Of a stretch of DNA of 12,618 nt, positions 1 through 6,947 are shown piece by piece. A program made the position numbers and the translations under genes. Each line of letters starts with the position of its first letter. Position 1 is the first letter of the stretch. Under the pieces are notes generated by a model that ran no database searches, was not told the origin of the DNA, and saw nothing but the letters and a program-made list of their open reading frames with translations. Location: NCBI GenBank assembly GCA_026388915.1, contig JAPLIW010000540.1, positions 1 to 12,618 of the forward strand, read 5' to 3'. This DNA is from Deltaproteobacteria bacterium. Its GTDB lineage: Bacteria; Desulfobacterota; SM23-61.

Positions 1-1190
1 TACCCGAGCTGGATGATGCACCCCGGGCATTCGGTAGCCAGGATGTCGGCCCCGGCCTTCTTGACTAATTCCATCTTCCGGTCAAGGACCTTCATCGACT
101 GCTCAAAATGGGAGAGGCAGTAGCTTCCCGCCCCTCCGCAGCAGCGATCCGCCTCGGGGAGCTCCACGTAGGTCAAACCCGGGATTCTTTTCAAAAGGGC
201 GCGGGGTTCCTTGGTCACCTTCTGGTAGCGGCTCAGGTGGCAGGGGTCATGATAGGTCACCCTGCCGGAGAGGGATTTCGCCGGCGTCGACTCCGGAAGA
301 TGGGCCTGCATGAATTCGCTGAAAGTTTTAACCTTCTGGGTCAGGCGCCTGGCCTTTTCCTGTAAGCCCGGATCTTCCCCGAACAATTCGGGATACTCTT
401 TGAGAAAAGCCGCGCACCGCCCGCAATCGGTCACCACCGCATCGGCCCCGGTCTTTTCCAGAACCTCCATGTTCTTGCGGGCCATTTCCCGGGCGGCTTC
501 CAGGTCTCCGTATTCATAGGCCGGAGAGCCGCAGCAGCCGTTTTCCGCGATCTGAACGCTCGCCCCGGCGTATTCCAGAACTTCCAGCGTCGCCTCGCTG
601 ACATGGGGGAGGATAAAGTTGAAGCCGCACCCCACAAAGTAGGACACCCGGACCTTTCCGGCCCCAGGGTTGGGGGGCCGGGAAGCAACCCTTTCCCGGA
701 AGAATTTCGTGGGAAGTTTCTCCACGATTCCTTCGACTTTGTCCAAGTCCCGGCCAAACCAGTTGAGGATTCCCATGGCCCGGGCGAGGCGGGTGGCTCC
801 GGAGTTCTTGCTCACTGCGACCAACCGAACGTAGGAGGAGAGGCGGGGATGGTCGGGGAGGAGGCGATGAAAGAGGAAGCGCAGGATCCTGGGCTCCCCG
901 ACCCTTTTCAGGTATTCCGCCCTTCCGGCGATTACGTTCTTATCCGTGCGCACGGCCGGAAAACAGTTGGTCACGCAGGCCTTGCAGAGGAGACACTCGA
1001 AGAGGGGATCTTTGAAGTCCTCATTCATCTCCAGGCCGCCTTCCACCAGTTTGCGCACGTGCACGTTGTGCCCGCGGGCCACGTTGCGCTCGTCTCCGGT
1101 CACCTCGAATATGGGACAGTGGGCCTGGCAGAAACCGCACCGGTTGCACTTGGAGACTTCATCGTAAACGGCCTTTAATGCCTCATTCAT
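1..1190 (-). CDS. glcF: GlcF-like (Fe-S)/CCG-domain oxidoreductase subunit, C-terminus cut by window edge
   Basis: This is the iron-sulfur subunit of a glycolate/lactate-oxidase-type complex; in the family it takes electrons from flavin subunits and passes them towards the membrane quinone pool. The open frame runs to the left edge, giving 396 residues with the end missing (probably a few dozen residues). The N-terminus carries two ferredoxin-type [4Fe-4S] motifs, C15-x2-C18-x2-C21-x3-C25-P and C66-x2-C69-x2-C72-x3-C76-P. Two cysteine-rich CCG domains follow: C188 with C219-C220-G, and C317 (in HDPCH) with C350-C351-G and the final ECPGC near 387-391. An in-frame ATG lies two codons upstream at 1196. 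I prefer 1190 because a GAGG sits 6 bases before it, whereas the upstream ATG directly abuts that GAGG. It follows the glcE-like gene by 67 bases, in the usual glcD-E-F order. The true substrate (glycolate, D-lactate or another 2-hydroxy acid) is not readable. Confidence 0.9.
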   Translation of the reverse strand, partial: MNEALKAVYDEVSKCNRCGFCQAHCPIFEVTGDERNVARGHNVHVRKLVEGGLEMNEDFKDPLFECLLCKACVTNCFPAVRTDKNVIAGRAEYLKRVGEPRILRFLFHRLLPDHPRLSSYVRLVAVSKNSGATRLARAMGILNWFGRDLDKVEGIVEKLPTKFFRERVASRPPNPGAGKVRVSYFVGCGFNFILPHVSEATLEVLEYAGASVQIAENGCCGSPAYEYGDLEAAREMARKNMEVLEKTGADAVVTDCGRCAAFLKEYPELFGEDPGLQEKARRLTQKVKTFSEFMQAHLPESTPAKSLSGRVTYHDPCHLSRYQKVTKEPRALLKRIPGLTYVELPEADRCCGGAGSYCLSHFEQSMKVLDRKMELVKKAGADILATECPGCIIQLG

Positions 1191-1220
1191 ATCCATCCTC
1201 GGTCCGCAGCTCTTTAAAAA

Positions 1221-1254
1221 CCTGATACCTGAAATCTGATACCTGATATCTTTT
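1221..1254. repeat. short-word repeat array (CTGATACCTGAAAT type)
   Basis: The spacer between the glcE-like and glcF-like genes holds a degenerate tandem repeat built from the words CCTGATA, CCTGAAAT and CTGATAT, about 7 bases per unit. It ends just before the stop codon of the glcE-like gene. It shows no coding potential. It is one of several word-array families seen in the spacers of this window. Confidence 0.7.
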
Positions 1255-1257
1255 CTA

Positions 1258-2559
1258 TCACAGGATCGGGGGGAAAACCCCGGTGGGGTCGAGTCTCTCC
1301 TTAATCGGCTGAAAAGCCAGCTGATGCAAAGCGGGTTCCACTCTGGCGCCCCAGCGCTCAATAAGGCTGCGATGGGCCAGGACCGGGGCTACGTATCCGC
1401 CCCCTGCCGGGACCAGATCCCGGAGATCCTTTACCAGGTCCCCGGTCGTTTTCTCAGGGACTCCCTCGACATACAGGAACATAACTCCATTGCCGGCACA
1501 GAGGGCCGCTTTTCCCAGGAGTCCATGATTGTGGATCAGCCTCCGCAGGGCCACGAAAGTCCGGGGCCCCTGAACGATGGGCACTGAAATCTTCAAGAAC
1601 AATGGATCTCTCCACGACCTGCCGGGGTCCACCGCGGACCGAATTCCCTCAATCATCATATCCCTCCCGGTCCTTGCATCCCCCAGACCCCCGAACTCTC
1701 CGGCCAGCTTCAGGAGATCCTGGTTCTGCCTCTCCACGGCCAGGCGGTGGCCTTCAAAGCCGATCATCACCCGGAAGCGGATTCCGGCCGTATCGGATAC
1801 GCCCGGGCCCCCGGCGAGGTCCGTCACCACGACCGCGGAAGGGACCAGAATCGACGAACGGAGGGCGGCCAGGAATTTCTCCAGCTCTTCCAGGGTTCCA
1901 AAGACCAGGTCGCAGAACGAAGAAGCATCCGGCAAAGGGTATACCCGAATCGCCACGGAGGTGATCAGACAGAGGCTTCCCGCAGACCCGATGAGGAACT
2001 TGGTGAGGTCATATCCGGAAACATTTTTGACCGTCTTTCCTCCAAATGCAACCTCTCGCCCTCGAGAATCGATTCCCCGGACCCCCAGGACGAGATCACG
2101 GAGCGTCCCATAGCGGAGCCTCATGGGACCGGAAGAGTTGGCCGCATAGGACCCACCGATGGTCGCCCGGCTGGACCAGGGCGGATCCAGGGGGAGAAAA
2201 AATCCTTTCTCCTGGCCCGCCAGAAACTCGTTGATCTGATCCAGGGTCATCCCCGCTGAAACCTCCAGGTTGAGATTTAGGGGGTCAAAGTTCACAACCT
2301 TGCCCATTCCGGTGGTATCCAAAGCCAGATCAACGCTCTGCGGCAGCACGCCCGCGCTCAGGCTGGTTCCGCCCCCGCAGGGGAAAACAGTTTGTCGGCC
2401 CTGAAAAGCCTGAGCCAAAATCTCCCGAGCTTCTTTTTCCCCGGCGGGTTTCTGCACCTGCTTAACCTGAACGCCCAGAGATTGCAGCCCCCAGACCCCC
2501 GGGGAAGCGCTTCCCGAATCACCCGGCGGGCTCGAGGGGAAATCCATATCGGGAGTCAA
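1258..2559 (-). CDS. glcE: GlcE-like FAD-binding oxidase subunit
   Basis: This FAD-binding type 4 (PCMH/VAO-fold) protein is the accessory flavin subunit of a GlcDEF complex. The pyrophosphate loop GGGTS is at residues 62-66, a TIGG motif at 133-136, and the family segment GYDLTKFLIGSAGSL at 182-196. At 433 residues it is longer than a typical GlcE (about 350). The first 30 or so residues are a Pro/Ser/Gly-rich leader of no recognised domain. The full FAD-oxidase C-terminal domain seen in GlcD, with its HAGDGNLHP and EHGIG motifs, is absent, which separates GlcE from GlcD. The start is TTG at 2559, supported by an AAGGAG 8 bases upstream; the next in-frame ATG (2547) sits 20 bases from that site. 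It lies 75 bases after the glcD-like gene. Confidence 0.88.
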   Translation of the reverse strand: MTPDMDFPSSPPGDSGSASPGVWGLQSLGVQVKQVQKPAGEKEAREILAQAFQGRQTVFPCGGGTSLSAGVLPQSVDLALDTTGMGKVVNFDPLNLNLEVSAGMTLDQINEFLAGQEKGFFLPLDPPWSSRATIGGSYAANSSGPMRLRYGTLRDLVLGVRGIDSRGREVAFGGKTVKNVSGYDLTKFLIGSAGSLCLITSVAIRVYPLPDASSFCDLVFGTLEELEKFLAALRSSILVPSAVVVTDLAGGPGVSDTAGIRFRVMIGFEGHRLAVERQNQDLLKLAGEFGGLGDARTGRDMMIEGIRSAVDPGRSWRDPLFLKISVPIVQGPRTFVALRRLIHNHGLLGKAALCAGNGVMFLYVEGVPEKTTGDLVKDLRDLVPAGGGYVAPVLAHRSLIERWGARVEPALHQLAFQPIKERLDPTGVFPPIL

Positions 2560-2634
2560 TCTCTTCTCTCCTTTCTCCCCACCCGGTTCCCATCCCCAGC
2601 AAAGAGGTTGGACGGGAGGTAAGCCTATCCATCA

Positions 2635-4014
2635 TCAGGCCCGGGGGATCACCTTTCCCGGATTACAGACCCCTTTGGGGTCGATGGCTGTCTTGAGGCT
2701 TTGCATCATCTCCAGGTCTGAATCCCTAAATACAAGGGGCATGCCTTTCAGCTTTTCCGTGCCGATCCCGTGCTCCCCGCTGATCGTGCCGCCCAGGTCG
2801 GCACAGATCTTGAGAATCTCCAGCCCGGCCTTGTGCACTCTCTCCATTTCTTCCGCATTCCGGTCGTCGAAAAGGATGAGAGGATGGAGGTTGCCGTCTC
2901 CGGCATGAAAAACATTCCCCACGGCCAGATTGTATTTTTGACCGACCTTCTTCACTGCTGACAGGGCCGCGGGAAGCTTCGTGCGCGGCACCGTTCCATC
3001 GCAGACCAGGTAGGAGGGGGCGAGACGGGCCACGGCCCCGAAAGCTCCCCGGCGGCCCGCCCACAGATCGGCCCGCTCCGCGGCATCCTTGGCCCGGCGC
3101 GTGCTGACGACCCCGTTCTTTCCACAGATCTCCAGAATCCTTTGGGCCTGTTCCTCCATCCCGTCCGAGAGACCATCCAGTTCGATGATGAGCACCGCCT
3201 CTGCGTCCAGGGGGTAGCCCGCGTGCATGGATTCTTCGACCGCGCGGATCATCATGTTATCCATGATCTCCAGGGTTGCCGGGATGATTCCTTCCGAGAT
3301 GATATCGGAGACGGTCTGGCCGGCGTCTTCCAGGTTTTTGAAGATGGCCAGCATGGTCAGCACCCGCTCCGGGGAGCGCATAATCCGCACCAGGATCTTG
3401 GTGGCGATTCCCAGGGTCCCCTCGGACCCGACCAGGAGCCCCAGAAGATCGGGTCCCGGGGGGTCCACGGCCTTGCTTCCGAGCCAGGCTTTCTCGCCGT
3501 TGGGCCAGACCACTTCGGCTCCGAGGATATGGTTGCTCGTGACTCCGTACTTGAGGCAGTGGGGACCGCCCGCATTTTCCCCGAAGTTTCCCCCCAGCGT
3601 CGAAACTTTCTGACTGGCCGGATCGGGCGCATAGTAGTATCCCAGGGGCGCCAGGGCATTTTGCAGGGTCAGGTTATAAACCCCCGGTTCGATCATCGCT
3701 CTTTCGTTCGGGAGGTCGATCTCCAGAATCCTGTTCATCCGGGAAAGTTCGATCACCACCCCCCGGTTCAGGGGGATGGTCCCTCCGCTGAGGTTCGTCC
3801 CCGACCCCCGGGCGACAAAACTGATTCCTTCCCCGTGGAGGAACCTGACCACCTGGGCCACTTCCTCGGCCGTCCGGGTGAAGACCACAAAGCCGGGGAC
3901 TTCCTTGTCCAATCCGGCATCGTATTCAAAGACCGCCAGATCTACATCTTTCCAGAGAACGTTGGGTTCACCCACGATTTCCTGCAGCTTCTTGAGGGTT
4001 TGATCTCTCTCCAT
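2635..4014 (-). CDS. glcD: GlcD-like FAD-linked oxidase (2-hydroxy acid dehydrogenase)
   Basis: This is the catalytic flavoprotein of the GlcD/D-lactate dehydrogenase family, oxidising a 2-hydroxy acid to a 2-oxo acid with FAD. It is 459 residues, normal length for the family. The N-terminal FAD_binding_4 domain (about 35-210) has the loop RGSGTNLSGG at 70-78, STLGGNFGENAGG near 138-150 and GSEGTLGI at 196-203. The C-terminal FAD-oxidase domain has HAGDGNLHP at 370-378, GTISGEHGIG at 409-418 and the closing DPKGVCNPGKV. The ATG at 4014 has a GAGG 8 bases upstream. It heads the glcD-E-F order and follows the DinB-like gene by 33 bases, so co-transcription is likely. Family members act on glycolate, D-lactate or D-2-hydroxyglutarate; the choice cannot be made here. 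Confidence 0.9.
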   Translation of the reverse strand: MERDQTLKKLQEIVGEPNVLWKDVDLAVFEYDAGLDKEVPGFVVFTRTAEEVAQVVRFLHGEGISFVARGSGTNLSGGTIPLNRGVVIELSRMNRILEIDLPNERAMIEPGVYNLTLQNALAPLGYYYAPDPASQKVSTLGGNFGENAGGPHCLKYGVTSNHILGAEVVWPNGEKAWLGSKAVDPPGPDLLGLLVGSEGTLGIATKILVRIMRSPERVLTMLAIFKNLEDAGQTVSDIISEGIIPATLEIMDNMMIRAVEESMHAGYPLDAEAVLIIELDGLSDGMEEQAQRILEICGKNGVVSTRRAKDAAERADLWAGRRGAFGAVARLAPSYLVCDGTVPRTKLPAALSAVKKVGQKYNLAVGNVFHAGDGNLHPLILFDDRNAEEMERVHKAGLEILKICADLGGTISGEHGIGTEKLKGMPLVFRDSDLEMMQSLKTAIDPKGVCNPGKVIPRA

Positions 4015-4024
4015 GAGAATAACC

Positions 4025-4045
4025 TCATTCCGAATTCCGCATTTG
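4025..4045. repeat. GCGGAATTCGGAAT-family intergenic repeat, short copy
   Basis: A short copy of the alternating ATTCCG/AATTCCGCAT word family lies in the 33-base gap between the DinB-like gene and the glcD-like gene. The same words recur in the spacers near 8161, 9610 and 10170. Part of it overlaps the region just upstream of the glcD ribosome binding site. Confidence 0.6.
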
Positions 4046-4047
4046 AT

Positions 4048-4818
4048 TCATCTTTTCTTCGGTTTCCTCCCTGGCCCCGGAGGGCCGGCGTAGGTCTGGA
4101 CGATTCCCATGAAACGCCCGGCCTCATCCCCTTCGATCTCCAGGTTCATATCCTTCCAGTGCCGACGCCGAACCGCCACCCGGCAGAACTCGCTTGCCTT
4201 CCCCCGAATTCGGTTGACCGCATTCTCCTCTCCCATGGCCCACAGTTGACCCGAAGGAAGGAAAAGTTCCAGGCGTAGGGGAGAGTCGGGCATCGGGATT
4301 CCATTCACCTGGTAGGCAAAGGACCGGGCCATGTAGGCCAGGAGCGCCACGTGGCGAAGCCGGTCGGTATCCTCCGGCTCTACCCCAACTGCATCAAAGC
4401 AGTCAAGCCCGTGGGCCCAGGTTTCCATCAGGCGGGCGGTGGCAAAGGCCTTGGCGCCCATGGGGCGGGCAAACCAGGGGATTCTCTGTTTGGGATCGCA
4501 CTTCGCCAGTTCTTCCATCATGATCGACCGGGCGCTCCGCCACCAGGGGAGAAGTTGGGAGCACTTCATGGCCCGCCCTTTTTCCACGCCGATCTCCGTG
4601 AACTTTAACAAAACCTTGGCGGCAATTTCCAGAGGAGTGTTATCCCCCCGCATGAGCGCCGTGGCCACTTCATCGATGTGGGCGATGTGGGAGAGCGAAT
4701 CCCTGACACGCCATCCCTCGGCCGGGGTGGGCAAGTGCCACTGGGCTTCCGTCAGGGTGGATAGAAACCGGTCCAGGGACTCCTGTTCGGCTTTCAGGTC
4801 GGAGAGAATTTCTTGCAT
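4048..4818 (-). CDS. DinB/MDMPI-fold putative metal-binding protein (TIGR03084-like)
   Basis: This 256-residue protein resembles the TIGR03084 family, related to mycothiol-dependent maleylpyruvate isomerase. The N-terminal four-helix DinB-type domain (about 1-165) has H44 and H47 in the segment HIAHIDE and E132/H136 in ETWAHGLD, which are candidate metal ligands. The C-terminal part (about 178-245), ending in a GDEAGRF-containing segment, resembles the small SCP2-like C-terminal domain found in this family. The last ten residues are basic (KPKKR). The ATG at 4818 has GGAG 9 bases upstream. Members are best known from Actinobacteria, where related enzymes use mycothiol; thiol use in this organism is unknown. 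Position between the DUF35 gene and glcD-like gene suggests a role in the same catabolic pathway. The substrate is not recognisable, and the reaction is not established for the family. Confidence 0.75.
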   Translation of the reverse strand: MQEILSDLKAEQESLDRFLSTLTEAQWHLPTPAEGWRVRDSLSHIAHIDEVATALMRGDNTPLEIAAKVLLKFTEIGVEKGRAMKCSQLLPWWRSARSIMMEELAKCDPKQRIPWFARPMGAKAFATARLMETWAHGLDCFDAVGVEPEDTDRLRHVALLAYMARSFAYQVNGIPMPDSPLRLELFLPSGQLWAMGEENAVNRIRGKASEFCRVAVRRRHWKDMNLEIEGDEAGRFMGIVQTYAGPPGPGRKPKKR

Positions 4819-4873
4819 GGGGAAAATCTCCCGGGAATTCGCAAAAAGTTAATTGCCCTTTATATTGCCGGAA

Positions 4874-4901
4874 GTAGGGGCGGTTCGCGAACCGCCCCTA
4901 C
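4874..4901. repeat. perfect 28-base palindrome, GTAGGGGCGG...
   Basis: Bases 4874-4901 are an exact inverted repeat whose two 14-base halves meet at the central TCGCGA. In RNA this can form an 11-bp GC-rich stem with a 6-base loop. On the transcribed minus strand no clear U-run follows, so it is not a convincing intrinsic terminator. It lies in the 144-base spacer after the DUF35 gene, beside the C-rich/G-rich inverted repeat at 4912-4953. Such GTAGGGGC palindromes are seen as dispersed intergenic repeats in other bacterial genomes. Confidence 0.85.
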
Positions 4902-4911
4902 GGAAAAATTC

Positions 4912-4953
4912 CACCCCCACCCCGGCCCTCTCCCATCAAAGGGGGAGGGGGAT
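4912..4953. repeat. imperfect CCCTCTCCC/GGGGGAGGG inverted repeat
   Basis: A C-rich arm (CACCCCCACCCC...CCCTCTCCC) is followed, after the loop ATCAAA, by a complementary GGGGGAGGGGG arm. The 9-base stem has one wobble or mismatch, depending on strand. It directly precedes the 3' end of the free-standing DUF35 gene and belongs to the widely dispersed CCCTCNCCC type of intergenic hairpin. It could slow or end transcription, but there is no U-run. Confidence 0.65.
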
Positions 4954-4962
4954 TGGTTGCCG

Positions 4963-5424
4963 TTAGAGGGGTTCAAAATGATCGATGTCCAGGATGGTGT
5001 TCGTCGTTTCCTTGGCAAAAACCGGCTTCACATTCAACCCGATCTTCACCTCTTCCGGCCTGATGCCTTCCAGAATATGGACCATGGGGGTGTCTGCCCC
5101 CCCCAGTTTGACCATAGCCAGAATAAAGGGCGCTTTGCGGGGCAGGTGCTTGTCGTCGTACCGGACGACCGTGTAGTTCGTCACCTCCCCCTCGTTTTTC
5201 AACTCCACCCAGTTCTCCCGTACATCCTCCATGCAGACGGCGCAGGTTTGCCGGGGAGGGACAAAGACCTTGTTGCAGGTCTTGCACTTCACGCCCAGGA
5301 TCTTCTTCTGGTCCCGGAGGGTGGTGATAAACCTGGAACCCACTTTCCCGGCAAAGTAAGTGTAGGGCAGGGCCAATTTCCCTTCCACGGTGAAACAATC
5401 GGATCGATCAAAATCTTCCGCCAT
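4963..5424 (-). CDS. free-standing DUF35 zinc-ribbon/OB-fold protein
   Basis: This 153-residue protein is a rubredoxin-like zinc ribbon followed by an OB-fold (DUF35). The zinc ligands are C47, C50, C61 and C64 (CKTC and CAVC). The helical N-terminal part covers about 1-40 and the OB-fold about 65-150. Proteins of this family bind CoA-ester enzymes: they bridge thiolase and HMG-CoA synthase in archaea, and a DUF35 domain is needed for activity of the Ltp2 steroid aldolase. Here it is the second DUF35 of the cluster and probably partners one of the two thiolase-like proteins. Its C-terminus (ILDIDHFE) echoes that of the neighbouring fusion protein (IHDIQHFE). The ATG at 5424 is preceded by GAGGGGGG ending 4 bases upstream. 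It is separated from the upstream gene by 340 bases rich in repeats, so it may be transcribed separately. Confidence 0.88.
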   Translation of the reverse strand: MAEDFDRSDCFTVEGKLALPYTYFAGKVGSRFITTLRDQKKILGVKCKTCNKVFVPPRQTCAVCMEDVRENWVELKNEGEVTNYTVVRYDDKHLPRKAPFILAMVKLGGADTPMVHILEGIRPEEVKIGLNVKPVFAKETTNTILDIDHFEPL

Positions 5425-5450
5425 CTTTCCCCCCTCGAAAAACTATTTTA

Positions 5451-5755
5451 ACCACAGAGCACGCAGAGACCGCAGAGAATAGTAAGTTTCAAGTTATGGG
5501 GTACAAGCTCCAGGTTTCTTCTATAAGTCCGTTGAGTACCAATCCGCAAAATCTTGAAACTTTGTAAAGAAGATTTTATTCTGAAAGCCGGCCTCTGAAA
5601 TCCCCCCCAACCCCCCTTTATTAAAGTGGGGCAGGGGGGATTTCTGGAAGGCGCGTGGTCTTAGGTAAAACTCATTTTTGGTGGCGGTTCTGTCTTGCTT
5701 TGTTCTTTACGGCCGATATTTATTTTATCTCTGCGCTCTCTGCGTGCTCTGCGGT
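5451..5755. mobile_element. MITE-like segment with 28-base inverted terminal repeats
   Basis: The left end (5451-5478, ACC-A-CAGAGCACGCAGAGA-type words) and the right end (5728-5755, reverse complement) match at 26 of 28 positions. The segment contains no transposase or other gene. The ends belong to the CACAGAG/CGCAGAG word family, which recurs in the 8148-8452 spacer. I see no clear target-site duplication, so a miniature transposable element is only one reading; a dispersed structured repeat is another. Confidence 0.5.
5597..5644. repeat. long hairpin GAAATCCCCCC.../...GGGGGGATTTC
   Basis: Complementary arms GAAATCCCCCC and GGGGGGATTTC enclose a second CCCC/GGGG pairing and a CTTT/AAAG tip, so nearly all of the 48 bases can pair apart from small internal bulges. 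It does not have the U-run of a classic terminator on the minus strand. Hairpins of this sequence type are dispersed in intergenic DNA of many environmental bacteria. Confidence 0.8.
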
Positions 5756-5764
5756 GAATCGTCT

Positions 5765-6946
5765 TTAGTCGTCGATTTCGAAATGCTGAATATCGTGGAT
5801 GCTGCCCGTCCGGTGCTCGGCCCACACGGGACGCAGGCGGGTTCCCTTATCCTGACCCCACGCTTCCTTGACCTGAAAAATCTGGTCCCTTCGCAAAAGG
5901 TGCCAGAAGGTTTCATGGCCCTTGCACCCGTCCAGGAGCACATGGATGGAACCGTAAGGGGTCTCCCGGGTCTCTCCGGTCAGCGGGTCGGGGCTGGCAT
6001 AATAAACCACGTCCATGACCATGAGATGGCCCTTGGGGCCCACTTCCTTCCACCCCGTCGCCCGGACCCGGCAGGGGGCGCAGATTTCCCGCGGGGGGAG
6101 CTGCAGCCGGCCGCACTGGGGGCACTGGTTGGCCAGGATCTTTTTCTCTTTCAGGGCCTTGAGAAATTTTCCCATGACCGGACCGGTGGCGAATTTCTGA
6201 TTCACCGAGATGGTCTTCCGCAGGACGATCAGCTCCTGCTCCGCCGCTTTTTCCCCGGGAGGAACGTAGGGGGCGAAGATCTCTCCCAGCTTAAGGGCCA
6301 ATTTGGCATCCCCCGCGATGGCCGCCTTGCCGGCACTCAGCAAACTCATGGCGTCGGTCTTTCCCAGCATCAGAGCCACCCAGTCCGGAGCCTGGGCCTG
6401 GAGTTTCACGGTCAGGTTTCCGGCAAGCCCTTCCTTGACGGCACACTTCCCTCCCTGGATGATCGCGGTCCACTTCCCCCCCCCTTCTCCCCCGATGTCA
6501 TACCCGATGGAAACGTCCAGGCCTGCGGCTCTCGCCGGCTGGAACCTCTTTTCCAGGGTGCCGAACATATCCAGGATGTATTCCTTGGGGGTCAACTCTT
6601 TTTTGGGGGGGACGTACTTGCGGAACATCTTGCTCGTCTTGGCCAGGGCCCCGAAGTCGCCTTCCACCTTGAACTTGCCCGAGCTGAAGGCCTTCATGGC
6701 ATCAATCTTTCCCAGGTTGATCCCCACGAAGGTCTCTCCATCCGTGGTGGTGACGGTCGCGCAACCGGAAAGGTCGGGAGCCTTCTCGATCTTCATCTTC
6801 TTATCCTTGACCGTCAGTTTCCACTTTCCCTCCCCCTGGATGTCATACCCAAAGGAGGCATCGATGCCCTCCGCACCTTCCGGACGGAAGCGTTCGGGCA
6901 TGGTATTGAAAAGGTCTTCCACTTTCACGCCGAAATATTCGCTCAT
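5765..6946 (-). CDS. SCP2-SCP2-DUF35 fusion protein
   Basis: This 393-residue protein has three domains. Two tandem SCP2 sterol-carrier-like domains (about 4-113 and 121-230) are evident duplicates: both contain a G-[ID/LD]-x-S-x-GYDI-x-GEG segment, a KxDAM segment, and end in YVPP. A DUF35 zinc ribbon plus OB-fold follows (about 240-393), with ligands C275, C278, C289 and C292. SCP2 domains bind lipids and long-chain or sterol acyl-CoA; DUF35 domains dock on thiolase-fold enzymes. The fusion suggests a scaffold that holds a hydrophobic acyl-CoA next to a thiolase-like partner. Its ATG at 6946 is one base after the stop of the upstream thiolase-like gene, so the two are almost certainly translated from one mRNA. 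A six-G run lies 6 bases before the start. No signal peptide or membrane segment is visible; it should be cytoplasmic. Confidence 0.88.
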   Translation of the reverse strand: MSEYFGVKVEDLFNTMPERFRPEGAEGIDASFGYDIQGEGKWKLTVKDKKMKIEKAPDLSGCATVTTTDGETFVGINLGKIDAMKAFSSGKFKVEGDFGALAKTSKMFRKYVPPKKELTPKEYILDMFGTLEKRFQPARAAGLDVSIGYDIGGEGGGKWTAIIQGGKCAVKEGLAGNLTVKLQAQAPDWVALMLGKTDAMSLLSAGKAAIAGDAKLALKLGEIFAPYVPPGEKAAEQELIVLRKTISVNQKFATGPVMGKFLKALKEKKILANQCPQCGRLQLPPREICAPCRVRATGWKEVGPKGHLMVMDVVYYASPDPLTGETRETPYGSIHVLLDGCKGHETFWHLLRRDQIFQVKEAWGQDKGTRLRPVWAEHRTGSIHDIQHFEIDD

Positions 6947-6947
6947 G

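Larger units (their letters stand above)
5425..5764. other. 340-base gene-free spacer filled by inverted repeats
   Basis: No credible gene lies here. The spacer is almost entirely a 305-base segment (5451-5755) bounded by 28-base inverted repeats. Inside are a further inverted pair of 10 bases (5484-5493 with 5553-5562), an 8-base pair (5548-5555 with 5570-5577) and the strong hairpin at 5597-5644. The middle is more AT-rich than the flanking genes. I could not identify a promoter with confidence. Confidence 0.7.

Noticed and set aside
431..757. A 108-codon minus-strand frame inside the glcF-like gene
   Set aside because: It is out of frame with the cysteine-motif reading frame that spans 1-1190 without a stop; its translation has no domain features.
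5597..5644. Intrinsic terminator for the SCP2-DUF35 gene
   Set aside because: The hairpin is strong, but no U-run follows it on the minus strand, and it belongs to a dispersed intergenic family; I list it only as a repeat.
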